Shown: piece after piece, positions 1-6,374 of the stretch
Layout of the letters: every line of letters starts with the position of its first letter
Numbering within the stretch: the stretch's first letter is position 1
Origin: JBPBPI01 sp050954885
GTDB taxonomy: Bacteria > Pseudomonadota > Alphaproteobacteria > Caedimonadales > Caedimonadaceae
Length of the DNA: 10,674 bases
Assembly (NCBI GenBank): GCA_050954885.1
Contig: JBPBPI010000196.1
Location: forward strand, 1 to 10,674
Direction: 5' to 3'
Notes under the pieces: model-generated
What the model was told of the DNA's origin: nothing
Database searches by the model: none
The model's input: the letters and a program-made list of their open reading frames with translations, nothing else
Made by a program: the position numbers and the translations under genes

Positions 1-215
1 AGTGGATCCGGAATATAGTCATCTCGTCCATCTCTCGTGCTCAGCCCGGCTATCCCTTCTTTCCCCCCTGGCCAGTGGGTGTTCTGTCAGCTCTTTTTGC
101 AGCTTCTCCTGCGACTGCTTTTGCCTTTTCTGCAGCGGCAGCGATAGCAACACTATGCCGGCGCTGCTTCATCTCTTCCTGTGGTTCTTTGGCTTTTGTG
201 CTCCTAGGGCTGCAG
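1..215 (-). pseudogene. coiled-coil gene fragment, copy 1
   Basis: The minus strand encodes a charged Ala/Lys/Glu-rich stretch containing QEEMKQRRH, then AAAAEKAKAV, then AAKRADRTPTGQ, as expected of an alpha-helical coiled coil. The same peptide, with a few changes, is encoded on the minus strand at 5947-6165 and is split between 1792-1898 and 2058-2180. The window starts inside this copy, and its reading frame is broken on both sides. It lies about 40 bp before repeat R and the aldehyde dehydrogenase pseudogene, which are on the other strand. Unlike the copies near 1900 and 7885 it lacks the ~157-bp insertion, so it preserves the empty site (around 113-120). I do not recognise the parent protein. 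Similar helical segments occur in many fungal and transposon-linked proteins, so no function is assigned. Confidence 0.5.
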
Positions 216-254
216 CAGCGGAAGAGGGATTGGAATGGCACGCATCTCCGTTCA

Positions 255-410
255 AGGTTCGGTACGAATCCTCTCACCCCCATTTCCCCATTGTACTGGC
301 AGACAGACAGCTGATGATAGCAGCTTGGGAAGGACACAAGACGGGACGTACATGCAATCCATCACCGTCGCTTCAAGGACCCGGGACGCCTGGATATACA
401 CTCGCAAGGA
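255..410. repeat. repeat R, copy 1
   Basis: This ~150-bp repeat starts at ggtacgaatcc and includes ctgatgatagcagcttgg and aaggacacaagacgggacgt. It recurs at 6205-6360, at 5455-5605, and in diverged form at 5072-5205. Three of the four copies lie directly upstream of an aldehyde dehydrogenase remnant, so R may be part of the same ancestral cassette. One frame reads LMIAAWE here and LMIAAWK in copies 2 and 3. That resembles the NAD-domain LMIAAWK segment of aldehyde dehydrogenases, but the flanking residues do not fit, so the link is tentative. Confidence 0.8.
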
Positions 411-425
411 GGCACTGCTGCCGGC

Positions 426-1203
426 ATGGAATATGGAACCATGGAACTCGGCGCCACACCACCTCTGCCTTCCCCTCAACAGACTTCGAACAGGCCGTTA
501 ACGGCGCTGAGATGGCCAACTTCTTCAGCAGCGGCCGAGTCTGGACCCATGGAACTCGCGTCTTCGTGCAGGCTTCGCAACTTGCGGCGTTCAAGTCATA
601 GACCATCTGCTTCCACTCCATGCCGGATCTACCACTGATGGTGGTTTGCGCCCATGGACCTGCCTGTACGCCAACTTCGTCACCTCGTCTCTTCCGACCA
701 CACAGACAAAGTGCTCTCCCACATCCATCACGGCATTACCACTGACAAGACCATCCTCCTCCATGGCGGCATCTCCCGGCCTGCTATTTCTCCGCCGTAC
801 ACGTCCGGATTCTGGATCCAGCTCACCGTCTTCACAAACTGTACCGATAGCATACGTATCACTACTGAGGAGATATCTGGGCCGGCTCTTTTTATTCTGT
901 CCTCCTCCGCCCCCGAAGCTATACAGCGCGCTAACGCTACCAAGATAGGGCTCGCGGCAGGTGTTTTGGAAGGATATGATGGAATGCCACCAGGTATGCC
1001 ATCTTGAGGCCGGCATTACATGGGCGAATACATGGGGCAAGAGCCAGACTGAGATGGATGTTGGAGGCTGGATGATGAGCCGATTGGGAGTCGAGAATAC
1101 GAGGATAGGGCTGAACGCGTGGGTCAGAGAGCGCAGCACATCGGTGGAGGGGAGCAGGATTGTAGGACTGCGTTCTCGACGGGCCTGGTTCTCGAAGCTG
1201 TGA
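426..1203 (+). pseudogene. betaine-aldehyde-dehydrogenase-like pseudogene, copy A
   Basis: Three frames together give the C-terminal half of an NAD-dependent aldehyde dehydrogenase. MELG (441-452) corresponds to the conserved glutamate motif. DFEQAVNGAEMANFFSSG leads into the active-site loop, where the catalytic cysteine is replaced by Trp (RVWTHGTRVFV, codon 542-544). A stop follows at 599-601. A second frame (about 654-1007) carries VSSDHTDKVLSHI, ILLHGG, GFWIQLTVFTNCTD, EEISGPALFIL and AIQRANATKIGLAAGV. A third frame (to 1203) carries EAGITWANTWG, VGGWMMSRLGVEN and LNAWVRERST. The motif order and the WVNTWGES/GGW-type tail fit the betaine-aldehyde / trimethylaminobutyraldehyde dehydrogenase group (ALDH9-like). 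The N-terminal NAD-binding half is absent. A frameshift near 478 is specific to this copy, and one near 950 is shared with copy B. The product would be inactive. Confidence 0.85.
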
Positions 1204-1225
1204 TCGAGATACTGTACAGTACGCT

Positions 1226-1281
1226 GCCAGTCCTGAGTCCTAGATCTACGCATGCCAGTCTCAAGTCCTAGATCTACGCAT
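1226..1281. repeat. 28-bp minisatellite, two units
   Basis: Two head-to-tail 28-bp units, each starting gccagtc and ending gatctacgcat (1226-1253 and 1254-1281), differ by two bases. The array lies just past the aldehyde dehydrogenase stop. The equivalent place in copy B (7179-7262) has three units, so the array changed copy number after or during duplication. Confidence 0.95.
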
Positions 1282-1289
1282 ACGTCTGG

Positions 1290-1898
1290 AAAGCTCTGCC
1301 GACATCGAACATTGCGCCTTGGACAAACAGCGTGTCCCTTGTTAGCCTGCCCCTCCTTCTCTGATCACCTCGCTGATTTCATATATAGCCTTATCCCATT
1401 CGGACCTGGGGTCGAGGATACTTCTAATACGTGTAACCATACTCCCAGACATCGCTTCCTCAACACTGCAATCCTGTTATCATACGGTCCCTCATGTAGC
1501 TTCCTATTACCATCTTTCTTCCCCCGCCTTCGCATGTTCTGCACAAAGACCTTCTTCATTTCCCTGACTCCTTATGCTTCCTTGCACGTCCAATTCACGT
1601 ACGTTTTATTGAACAGCTTCATAAAGGTCTGTAGATGCTTGCCTTACCTATGGGAATTGGCCGTTCTTCTATTCGTTCTTCTCTTGAGCGTTCTTCTCTT
1701 GTATAGTAACGGTCTCTCCGGCGGTAGTCTTCTGCGTGATAGTCTCTTTTTCGAGGTGTGCCTGAGTAGTTCCCTTCTCCTTTGCTCGATAGTGGATCCG
1801 GAATCTAGTCACCTCGTCCTTCTGAATTCTCATCCTCAGCCCAACCATCCCTTCTTCCCCTACGCCAGCGGGTGTTCCGTCAGCTCTTTTTGCAGCTT
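1290..1898 (-). pseudogene. decayed minus-strand coding sequence, copy A
   Basis: Read on the minus strand from 1898 down, the order is AAKRADGTPAGVGEEGMVGL, then a Lys/Glu/Thr-rich segment (RAKEKGTTQAH, EKETITQKTTAGETV, QEKNAQEKNEE) to about 1660. Stops follow, and then a more ordinary protein-like stretch around 1370-1530 (GSYMRDRMITGLQ in one frame; RSILDPRSEWDKAIYEISEV in another). The frames are interrupted by several stops and at least one frameshift. Copy B (7340-7884) retains the same peptides with substitutions. It is probably the downstream part of the coiled-coil relic at 2058-2700, separated from it by the ~157-bp insertion. No family is recognised, and coding origin is inferred from composition and frame continuity only. 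Confidence 0.4.
1655..1791. repeat. repeat S, copy 1
   Basis: A ~135-bp T/C-rich repeat contains ggccgttcttct, gagcgttcttctcttg, gtagtcttctgcgtgatagt and gcctgagtag. It matches 2535-2675, 5873-5946 (partial) and 7640-7786. On the minus strand it encodes the Lys/Glu/Thr-rich peptide of the decayed coiled-coil gene, so it appears to be an internal repeat of that gene family rather than a separate mobile element. Confidence 0.8.
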
Positions 1899-2057
1899 TT
1901 ATTTTCATTTTTTTTTTTAAATTCTATACGTCTTGTCTGAGTCTGTGACGGTGTAAGACGAGGGAATTTCTTCCGCGTGTTTGTGTGTAAGCCTTTAGCA
2001 CCAATGTCTACGCTACCTTGGTCTGATATGTACTTTGTTTTGGTGAGGGTCAATCCT
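1899..2057 (-). mobile_element. ~157-bp retroposon-like insertion, copy A
   Basis: At 1-215 and 5947-6165 the coiled-coil sequence runs straight from gcagctt into ctcctgcgactgc or its equivalent. Here the two halves are separated by about 157 bp, and the same insert sits in the same place in copy B (7885-8040). Its left end is T-rich (11 consecutive Ts at 1908-1918), so on the minus strand the element would end in an A-rich tail, as short retroposed elements do. I see no clear target-site duplication and no convincing Pol III A/B boxes. It has no useful open frame. A SINE-like or truncated element is the best guess; a deletion in the shorter copies is the alternative. Confidence 0.45.
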
Positions 2058-2700
2058 CTGCGGCTGCTTTTGCCTTTTCTGCAGTGGCAGCCACAGCAGC
2101 AATATGCCGGCGCTGCTTCATCTCTTCCTGCTTCTGTAGCGCCTGGTCCTTTGTCTTTTTTGCTCCTAGGTCTGCAGAAGCGGCGGTAGTATCTTGCCGT
2201 TCGTTGTTATATTGCTCTTGGAGCGTCTTGCCTGTCTGGTCTTAGATCTCCTTTCCTTCTGGTCTTGAAGCGCTACCTGCTGCTCCCGAAGGTCCTGGAA
2301 GGTCTTATGTCTTTGCTGCTGGAGCGTCTTCTTTTGCTGGTCCCGGAGCGCTTGTTCCGCCTGGAAGTCTTGTTCAAGTACCTGATAACGCCTCCTGGCT
2401 ATGATTATAGCGATTTTCTCAGCTATCTATTCATGGAATTCAGATTGTTTGCTGAAGAGCTTGAAAGCTGTTTAGTCTGCGTTCCCTTGCCGACGTCGAA
2501 GTAAATCCGCAAAGGTCTCTCGTTGCTTGCTTTTCGGAACTGGCCGTTCTTCTCTGTTCCTCTCTGGGGCGTTCTTCTCTTGCATGATAACGGTCTCTTC
2601 GGCAGTAGTCTTCTGCGCAGTAGTTTCTCCTCTAATGTGCGCCCGAGTGGTCGCCTTCTCCTTCGCTCGTCCTCCCTGATGACCATAGGAATCACAGCCT
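2058..2700 (-). pseudogene. long coiled-coil pseudogene segment
   Basis: On the minus strand the order from 2680 down is RAKEKATTRAH, ETTAQKTTAEETVIMQEKN, SKQRETFADLLRRRQGN, two stops, then EKIAIIIARRRYQVLEQDF and QALRDQQKKTLQQQRHKTF, then LREQQVALQDQKE. After a frameshift come LQEQYNNERQDTTAAS, ADLGAKKTKDQALQKQEEMK and AAVAATAEKAKAAAE. Gln/Glu/Lys/Arg heptad-like spacing over roughly 150 residues is a strong coiled-coil pattern. The 3' end runs into the ~157-bp insertion. The 2535-2675 part is a copy of repeat S, which also occurs downstream in this relic, so the ancestral protein carried this segment at least twice. At least two stops and one frameshift break it. I cannot name the protein. 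Confidence 0.55.
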
Positions 2701-3225
2701 CCAAATTAAATTAGCACTTCTTCATAAGATTAGTTGCAAGGATTACCTCAAGAGTCAACTCGTTGTCGATGACGTACTTAGAGTCGAAATTATATATGAT
2801 GATGCAGTCGAGTATTTGTTTAGTGATTCTAGCACCTGTTTAATCATTGCAATTGTCCAAGCTTGATTTTAAAATAAGTCACTTGATAATTGATTGTGTT
2901 GAATGCAGCGCCTTGCCTACCTACCCACGCGAGACTGGCTATCTTGCAGAGAGTCTTCACTTGAAATATCAATCGAGGGGACAGACACTTGACCGTTTTA
3001 TGTCTTGTTGACCCGTCCTATAGCCTCGTCTATGCTTTCTTCTATTGTCGACGCCTCCTCTACAACATAGTCATCTGCGTGCTCTGGCTTAAGACCCTTC
3101 GGCAACTCGTCGCCATAATTTCTTATGTTATAGCTCCTTGCTCTCTGGTGCTGATGCAAGCTGTGTTCATAAAATCTAGGATGGCTGCCTTGCCCTCATC
3201 TGAAAAAAAGAGCTGTTGAATTGTT
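2701..3225 (-). pseudogene. AT-richer decayed coding remnant
   Basis: This stretch has no intact gene, but short minus-strand frames look protein-like. About 3120-3210 reads SDEGKAAILDFMNTACIS. About 2995-3090 reads HADDYVVEEASTIEES then IDEAIGRV. About 2710-2840 reads ITKQILDCIIIYNFDSKYVI then DNELTLEVILATNLMKKC. These lie in different frames with stops between them, and all point the same way as the coiled-coil segment at 2058-2700, so they may be its 5' part. The base composition is more AT-rich than the duplicated blocks. Copy B has no counterpart, because its similarity ends at 8057. No family is recognised. This is a weak call, made from frame appearance alone. Confidence 0.3.
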
Positions 3226-3284
3226 GGTTTGTGGGCTTGGTATGGAATGGCCCTGTTGTATCAAATGACTTTGTGGACTGGGTG

Positions 3285-3851
3285 GGAGTAGCTGAGCTTA
3301 TGGATCCTGGATGCATAGTCTCTGGCCCCATTTACCTCTCGATCTATAACAAGGCCCCATCCCACCAAACAATTACAGATATGGATGTCTAGTACAACGA
3401 TAAGGATTTTTCTACTCAATATAAATAAATCTAGTACAAATACTGAGACAGCACTCCAAATTTGCACCTACCAACAATATTGATATTGTTGCTATCCAAG
3501 AGCCCTATCTTACCCCCCTACAAAATCATGATAAAGATCAAGACCAATCCAGTAAAAGAGCTATCAACCAGCCCTCCTTCTTACAGGACCTCTCCCCAGC
3601 TATCAGTAACAACAGGCCTAGAGTGAATTTCTCTATCTCAAAATTCACTAAAGTACAAACCACTCTAATCAGATATAACAACAACAATTATTCAGACTTC
3701 CTAGCATTGAATGTCAAATTCCATGAACATGATCTCTAGCTTCTCAATTTATCCAAGCAAGGACACCCTTCCACTTTAACCTCAGTTTTCAAGGACACAG
3801 ATATTGCCCCTTACAAACAGTCCTTTTTACAGGGTAACATCAATTCACACC
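3285..3851 (+). mobile_element. Tad1/I-type LINE 5' fragment (endonuclease), AT-rich copy 1
   Basis: This matches 8183-8740 closely. ORF2 appears to start at ATG 3385 (MSSTTIRIFLLNINKSST), which fits the usual N-terminus of LINE apurinic-like endonucleases (LRILQYNV-type). A frameshift near 3470 leads to NNIDIVAIQEPYL, which holds the catalytic Glu of the QEP motif. SSKRAINQPSF, NNRPRVNFSISK and YSDFLALNV follow, then a stop near 3737. The second catalytic motif, GDFN in copy 2, reads GNIN here (around 3833), so the Asp is lost. Upstream, 3296-3384 also matches copy 2 and may be the end of ORF1. The nested LINE at 3866-4527 splits the fragment, which resumes for only about 10 bp (4542-4550) before similarity to copy 2 ends. 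Confidence 0.85.
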
Positions 3852-3865
3852 ACCCTATGTGGGCG
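3852..3865. repeat. target-site duplication, left
   Basis: ACCCTATGTGGGCG is repeated perfectly at 4528-4541, immediately after the (ATC)n tail of the nested LINE. The last base or two also fit the LINE coding sequence, so the left junction carries slight microhomology. The uninterrupted paralogous site in LINE copy 2 is cctatgtagaaggcccacca (8743-8762). Confidence 0.93.
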
Positions 3866-4152
3866 ATGGTGACTTCAGGTGGTACCATGAGAAGTTCCAG
3901 CACGAGGATGCCAACCTTGACTGCACCTGCGGGAAGCCTAAGTCTCCCTCACACATTGTTAGCTGTCGCAAGACACGACGCCTCTTCCATCTGTGGCCAC
4001 AGCCGCCACGCCTGGCCACCCAGCCAGCACCCACCATTCCCGTCCACAAGCAGGATAAGATGAAATACCTGGGCTGGCTCATTCAGACGCCGACCGCATT
4101 CTCAGACTTCCTTAGAGTTACGGAGTTCTACTCCAAGATCTGCCCGCGTTAA
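3859..4152 (+). pseudogene. LINE ORF2 C-terminal fragment (intact frame)
   Basis: An open frame of about 97 codons ends at TAA 4150-4152. It starts at GDGDFRWYHEKFQHEDANL, the counterpart of the fungal LINE ORF2 motif GHGDFxxYHxxFxH. The zinc-knuckle-like CTCGKPKSPSHIVSCRKTRR follows (CxC...H...C), which normally lies after the RNase H domain at the C-terminus of Tad1/I-group ORF2 proteins. The rest (YLGWLI, FSDFLRVTEFYSKICPR) is the extreme C-terminus. No stop or frameshift interrupts it, and it is GC-richer than the LINE it sits in, so it looks younger and from a different LINE lineage. It is 5'-truncated, with no promoter or true start codon, so I do not treat it as a functional gene. Confidence 0.85.
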
Positions 4153-4527
4153 ACGCGCCGGGCACTTAGCACTCTTTGGCTCTGCTCTTTTCTTCGATTT
4201 TTCTTTGCGTTCTTACTTTTTCCTTTGTTGCCCTAACGGGCTTGATACGTTCTGTCTTCCATGACAACATTCGCGCCTGTAAGCCTGTCGGCTATGACCT
4301 CGGTCACCTCTGTACGTCGCTTTTGAGCTCTGCACTTATTATGTGATTCCATTTGCGTTGAAGTAGGACACTTTCGACCGGCCCTTTGGCCAACTTTTCT
4401 GAACCAGTCCTGCTTTCTTTCGGCCTTCTATGTATGTAACTCCGTAGCTTAGCACGTCTATATCTTCCCTGGGAGATCAACAGGGCCCTGAGGGGCCCGA
4501 CAGACGTTAATAAAAATCATCATCATG
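3866..4527 (+). mobile_element. 5'-truncated LINE insertion, nested
   Basis: This ~662-bp insertion consists of the last ~95 codons of a LINE ORF2 followed by ~375 bp of 3' untranslated sequence. It is bounded by the perfect 14-bp duplication ACCCTATGTGGGCG (3852-3865 and 4528-4541). The 3' end has a GGGCCC-TGAG-GGGCCC hairpin (4483-4498), AATAAA (4509-4514) and a terminal ATCATCATCAT. 5' truncation, a simple trinucleotide tail and a direct repeat of this length are hallmarks of target-primed reverse transcription. The target lay inside the endonuclease region of an older AT-rich LINE fragment. Copy 2 of that LINE (8740-8765) shows the related uninterrupted sequence. Confidence 0.93.
4483..4527 (+). 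promoter_or_regulatory. LINE 3' end: hairpin, poly(A) signal, trinucleotide tail
   Basis: The palindromic arm GGGCCC occurs twice around a TGAG loop (4483-4488 and 4493-4498). AATAAA follows at 4509-4514 and ATCATCATCAT at 4516-4526, right up to the target-site duplication. LINE reverse transcriptases commonly recognise a 3' stem-loop and a short repeat tail, so this is the likely template-recognition end. That role is inferred, not shown. Confidence 0.6.
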
Positions 4528-4541
4528 ACCCTATGTGGGCG
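4528..4541. repeat. target-site duplication, right
   Basis: A perfect second copy of ACCCTATGTGGGCG. The following ggcccacca (4542-4550) continues the interrupted older LINE, as shown by ggcccacca after the equivalent site in copy 2 (8754-8762). Confidence 0.93.
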
Positions 4542-4550
4542 GCCCACCAA

Positions 4551-5071
4551 AACAGTCGAAGGTACAATACAATCACGAACGCGCGCCCATTCTGCAGTTA
4601 CGAACGCGCGCCCTCCAAACACTACGCATTGCTGCACCATTATCTCGCGACTCGGACTCAGGTAGCAGCTCGGGGAGGGGAGGATTCAATACATGTGCTG
4701 ACGAGGACAGATCACCACAATGGCCACCACTGCCCGCAGCCTTCTGCAATCCATCGCGCGTCCATCAGACTGAATCAAAGCTCATCAGCGCTACGGTTTC
4801 TGCATCATGATCTCGCAGCTTGAATTCAGGTGCCAGCTGGAAGGGGAGGATATAATACATGTGCTGACGAGGACAGATCACCACACAATCGCCACCACGA
4901 AACCGGGCCACGGCCACGGCCACGGCCACCTCCAGCACTCCTACCCTCCTATCACGCATACGTTCACCTCAAATACAAAGCACAAAGGAAGGCTAAGGGC
5001 GCTCGAGTTGTGGTGCAGCTCGCGACACCAAATGTCAGGCTTGCTGGCGACCGGAATAACACGGATATGGG
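4551..5071. other. gene-free repeat-rich stretch
   Basis: No gene is supported here. The stretch holds a 14-bp direct repeat acgaacgcgcgccc (4575-4588 and 4600-4613, a 25-bp period), the ~167-bp tandem duplication listed separately, and four perfect GGCCAC hexamers (4906-4929). Several frames of 60-105 codons are open, but they read as translated repeats (His/Arg/Ala-rich) with no recognisable motif. The GC content is higher than in the LINE on its left. Confidence 0.6.
4630..4898. repeat. ~167-bp diverged tandem duplication
   Basis: About 100 bp at 4630-4730 reappear at 4798-4898 with an offset of 166-168 bp. The best-kept core is acatgtgctgacgaggacag then atcacca (from 4691 and from 4857), preceded in both by tctcgc, a ttcagg/ctcagg and ggggagga. 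The intervening 4731-4797 completes the period but is not clearly repeated. No coding role is apparent. Confidence 0.85.
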
Positions 5072-5205
5072 GTGAAAATTTCGTACGAATATCCAGGACC
5101 CTCGTTGTACTGGCAGAGAGCTAATGATAAACTGGTTGAACAGGATACAGGACCAGACGTAGATGCAATCCATCGCCGTCACTTCGAGAACCCGCGACAC
5201 ATCTA
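5072..5205. repeat. repeat R, diverged copy 4
   Basis: This weak but collinear match to R includes cgtacgaat, gttgtactggcagaga, gctaatgataa, gatgcaatccatcgccgtc and cttcgagaacccgcgac. It is the most diverged of the four copies and has no aldehyde dehydrogenase remnant immediately after it. Confidence 0.6.
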
Positions 5206-5454
5206 CGAATAGAAAGGAAGAGCCAACGGATCATTACACATTTTTTGGACAGCGCTTCAAGGTCGATTGGGAAGAACACATACACGGAATATGGGTAGAC
5301 GTGAAGAACATGATAGCTGCGGCTCAAGTTCTTTGGTACAACAGATACGTGTGGTGATGGAAGTGCTGCGAGTACAGATTTTTGCTGCGGCCAGCGTTTC
5401 TGCTACTGCTAATTTCTCTCTATCTGCTGCAATGGACAAGCCCACCTTCCATTA
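5206..5454. other. unassigned stretch
   Basis: I find no recognisable gene, repeat or RNA here. Frames of about 60 codons are open on both strands (for example 5267-5455 on + and 5121-5327 on -), but they carry no motif and overlap each other. The sequence is not shared with copies A or B. Confidence 0.5.
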
Positions 5455-5605
5455 AAGGTCCGGTACGAATCCTCTTCGCCCCCATTATACTGGCAGACAG
5501 CTGATGATAGCAGCTTGGAAAGGACACAAGACGGGACGTACATGCAATCTATCACTATCACTTCAAGGACCGGGGACGCTTGGATATACATGGGCAAGGA
5601 GGCAC
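5455..5605. repeat. repeat R, copy 3
   Basis: A close match to R copies 1 and 2, from ggtccggtacgaatcc through gctgatgatagcagcttgg to ggatatacatgggcaaggaggcac. It is followed after about 85 bp by the third aldehyde dehydrogenase remnant, the same order as in copies A and B but with the region between shortened. Confidence 0.85.
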
Positions 5606-5689
5606 TCGATCTGTGCTGGCATTAGCGTCTGAAATTCTCCTATGCAGCTCGCATTATAGAAGTCAGCAATGTACCTGGCCGTCGGGAAC

Positions 5690-5870
5690 TCCAAGGCCAG
5701 CTTGAGGCCGGCAATACATGGACAAATACAAGGGGCGAGGGCCAGACTGAGATACGTGTTAGGCTTTGGGAGCGAATTGGAAGTCGAGAAGAGAGAGGGC
5801 TGAACGCGTAGGTCAGAGAGCGCAACACATTGGTTGAGGGAGTAGGATTATAGGGTCTATGTTCTCGAAG
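5690..5870 (+). pseudogene. aldehyde dehydrogenase 3' remnant, third copy
   Basis: The nucleotide sequence matches the last ~180 bp of the aldehyde dehydrogenase pseudogenes (about 1003-1200 and 6950-7150). Examples are cagcttgaggccggcaatac for the QLEAG(I/N)TW segment, gccagactgagat, gggctgaacgcgtaggtcag and agagcgcaacacattggttg. The translation starts QLEAGNTWTNT, then changes frame and meets an in-frame stop where copy A has a Trp codon (GLNA then stop, tag at 5809-5811). It is more diverged than the other two and lacks the active-site half altogether. It joins directly to a repeat S fragment at 5873, so the tail region and minisatellite of copies A and B are missing here. Confidence 0.75.
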
Positions 5871-5872
5871 TA

Positions 5873-6165
5873 GTCAGCGGCAGTCTTCTGCGCCGATAGT
5901 CTCTTCCCCAAGGTGCGCCCGAGTAGTCCCCTTCTCTTACGCTTGATAGTGGATCCGGAATATAGTCATCTCGTCCATCTCTCGTGCTCAGCCCGGCTAT
6001 CCCTTCTTCCCCCTCTTGGCCAGTGGGTGTTCTGTCAGCTCTTTTTGCAGCTTCTTCTGCGACTGCTTTTGCCTTTTCTGCAGCGGCAGCGATAGTAGCA
6101 CCATGCCGGCGCTGCTTCATCTCTTCCTGTGAGCATTTGGCTTTTGTGCTCCTAGGGCTGTAGCA
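5873..6165 (-). pseudogene. coiled-coil gene fragment, copy 2
   Basis: A minus-strand open stretch reads QEEMKQRRHGATIAAAAEKA, then KAVAEEAAKRADRTPTGQ, EGIAGLSTRDGRDDYIPDPL and SSVREGDYSGAPWGRDYRRR. It joins the Ala/Lys/Glu-rich helix to the repeat S peptide without interruption, so it is the best local view of how those two parts were arranged in the ancestral protein. It has no ~157-bp insertion (empty site near 6050-6060). The open frame begins at 6189, but the first residues are out of frame relative to the other copies (ADLGAKK-type sequence appears in another frame). No family is recognised. Confidence 0.5.
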
Positions 6166-6204
6166 GCGGAAGAGGGATTGGAATGGCACGCATCTCCGTG
6201 CAAG

Positions 6205-6360
6205 GTTCGGTACGAATCCTCTTCACCCCCAACTCCCCATTGTACTGGCAGACAGACAGCTGATGATAGCAGCTTGGAAAGGACACAAGACGGGACGTAC
6301 ATGCAATCTATCACCGTTGCTTCAAGGACCCGGGACGCCTGGATATACACTCGCAAGGAG
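6205..6360. repeat. repeat R, copy 2
   Basis: The copy B counterpart of R copy 1, differing at a handful of bases. Like copy 3 it reads LMIAAWK in one frame where copy 1 has LMIAAWE. Confidence 0.85.
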
Positions 6361-6374
6361 GCACTGCTGCCGGC

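Larger units (their letters stand above)
1..2072. repeat. segmental duplication copy A
   Basis: This block aligns along its whole length with 5947-8057, by eye at well over 90% identity. Small indels include one fewer 28-bp minisatellite unit and a short C tract where copy B has 13 Cs. The match stops sharply: both copies share ctctgcggct and a few more bases, then A continues into the coiled-coil relic and B into unrelated sequence next to a LINE. Copy A probably extends left of the window, because the bases just before copy B (5929-5946) also match an internal repeat of the family. Confidence 0.93.

Noticed and set aside
2..601. A single 199-codon + frame as an intact gene
   Set aside because: Only its last ~40 codons match aldehyde dehydrogenase. 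The earlier part crosses the coiled-coil fragment (coding on the other strand) and repeat R, so it is a chance fusion.
591..1253. A 220-codon minus-strand open frame opposite the aldehyde dehydrogenase, with a 183-codon equivalent in copy B (6541-7092)
   Set aside because: The same DNA encodes clear aldehyde dehydrogenase motifs on the + strand. The minus frame is the shadow of that codon pattern and carries no recognisable domain.
1226..1281. The 28-bp repeat as a CRISPR array
   Set aside because: The units are directly adjacent without spacers, and the organism is eukaryotic.
1899..2057. The ~157-bp insert as a spliceosomal intron of the minus-strand gene
   Set aside because: The boundaries inferred from the empty sites do not show GT at the 5' end or a standard branch/acceptor arrangement on the minus strand.
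3385..3850. The AT-rich LINE fragment and the 3866-4527 piece as one internally deleted LINE
   Set aside because: The perfect 14-bp direct repeat, and the resumption of older LINE sequence after it, show a separate insertion.
4533..5124. Open frames of 60-105 codons in the GC-rich stretch
   Set aside because: They overlap in several frames, run through tandem repeats and contain no recognisable motif.
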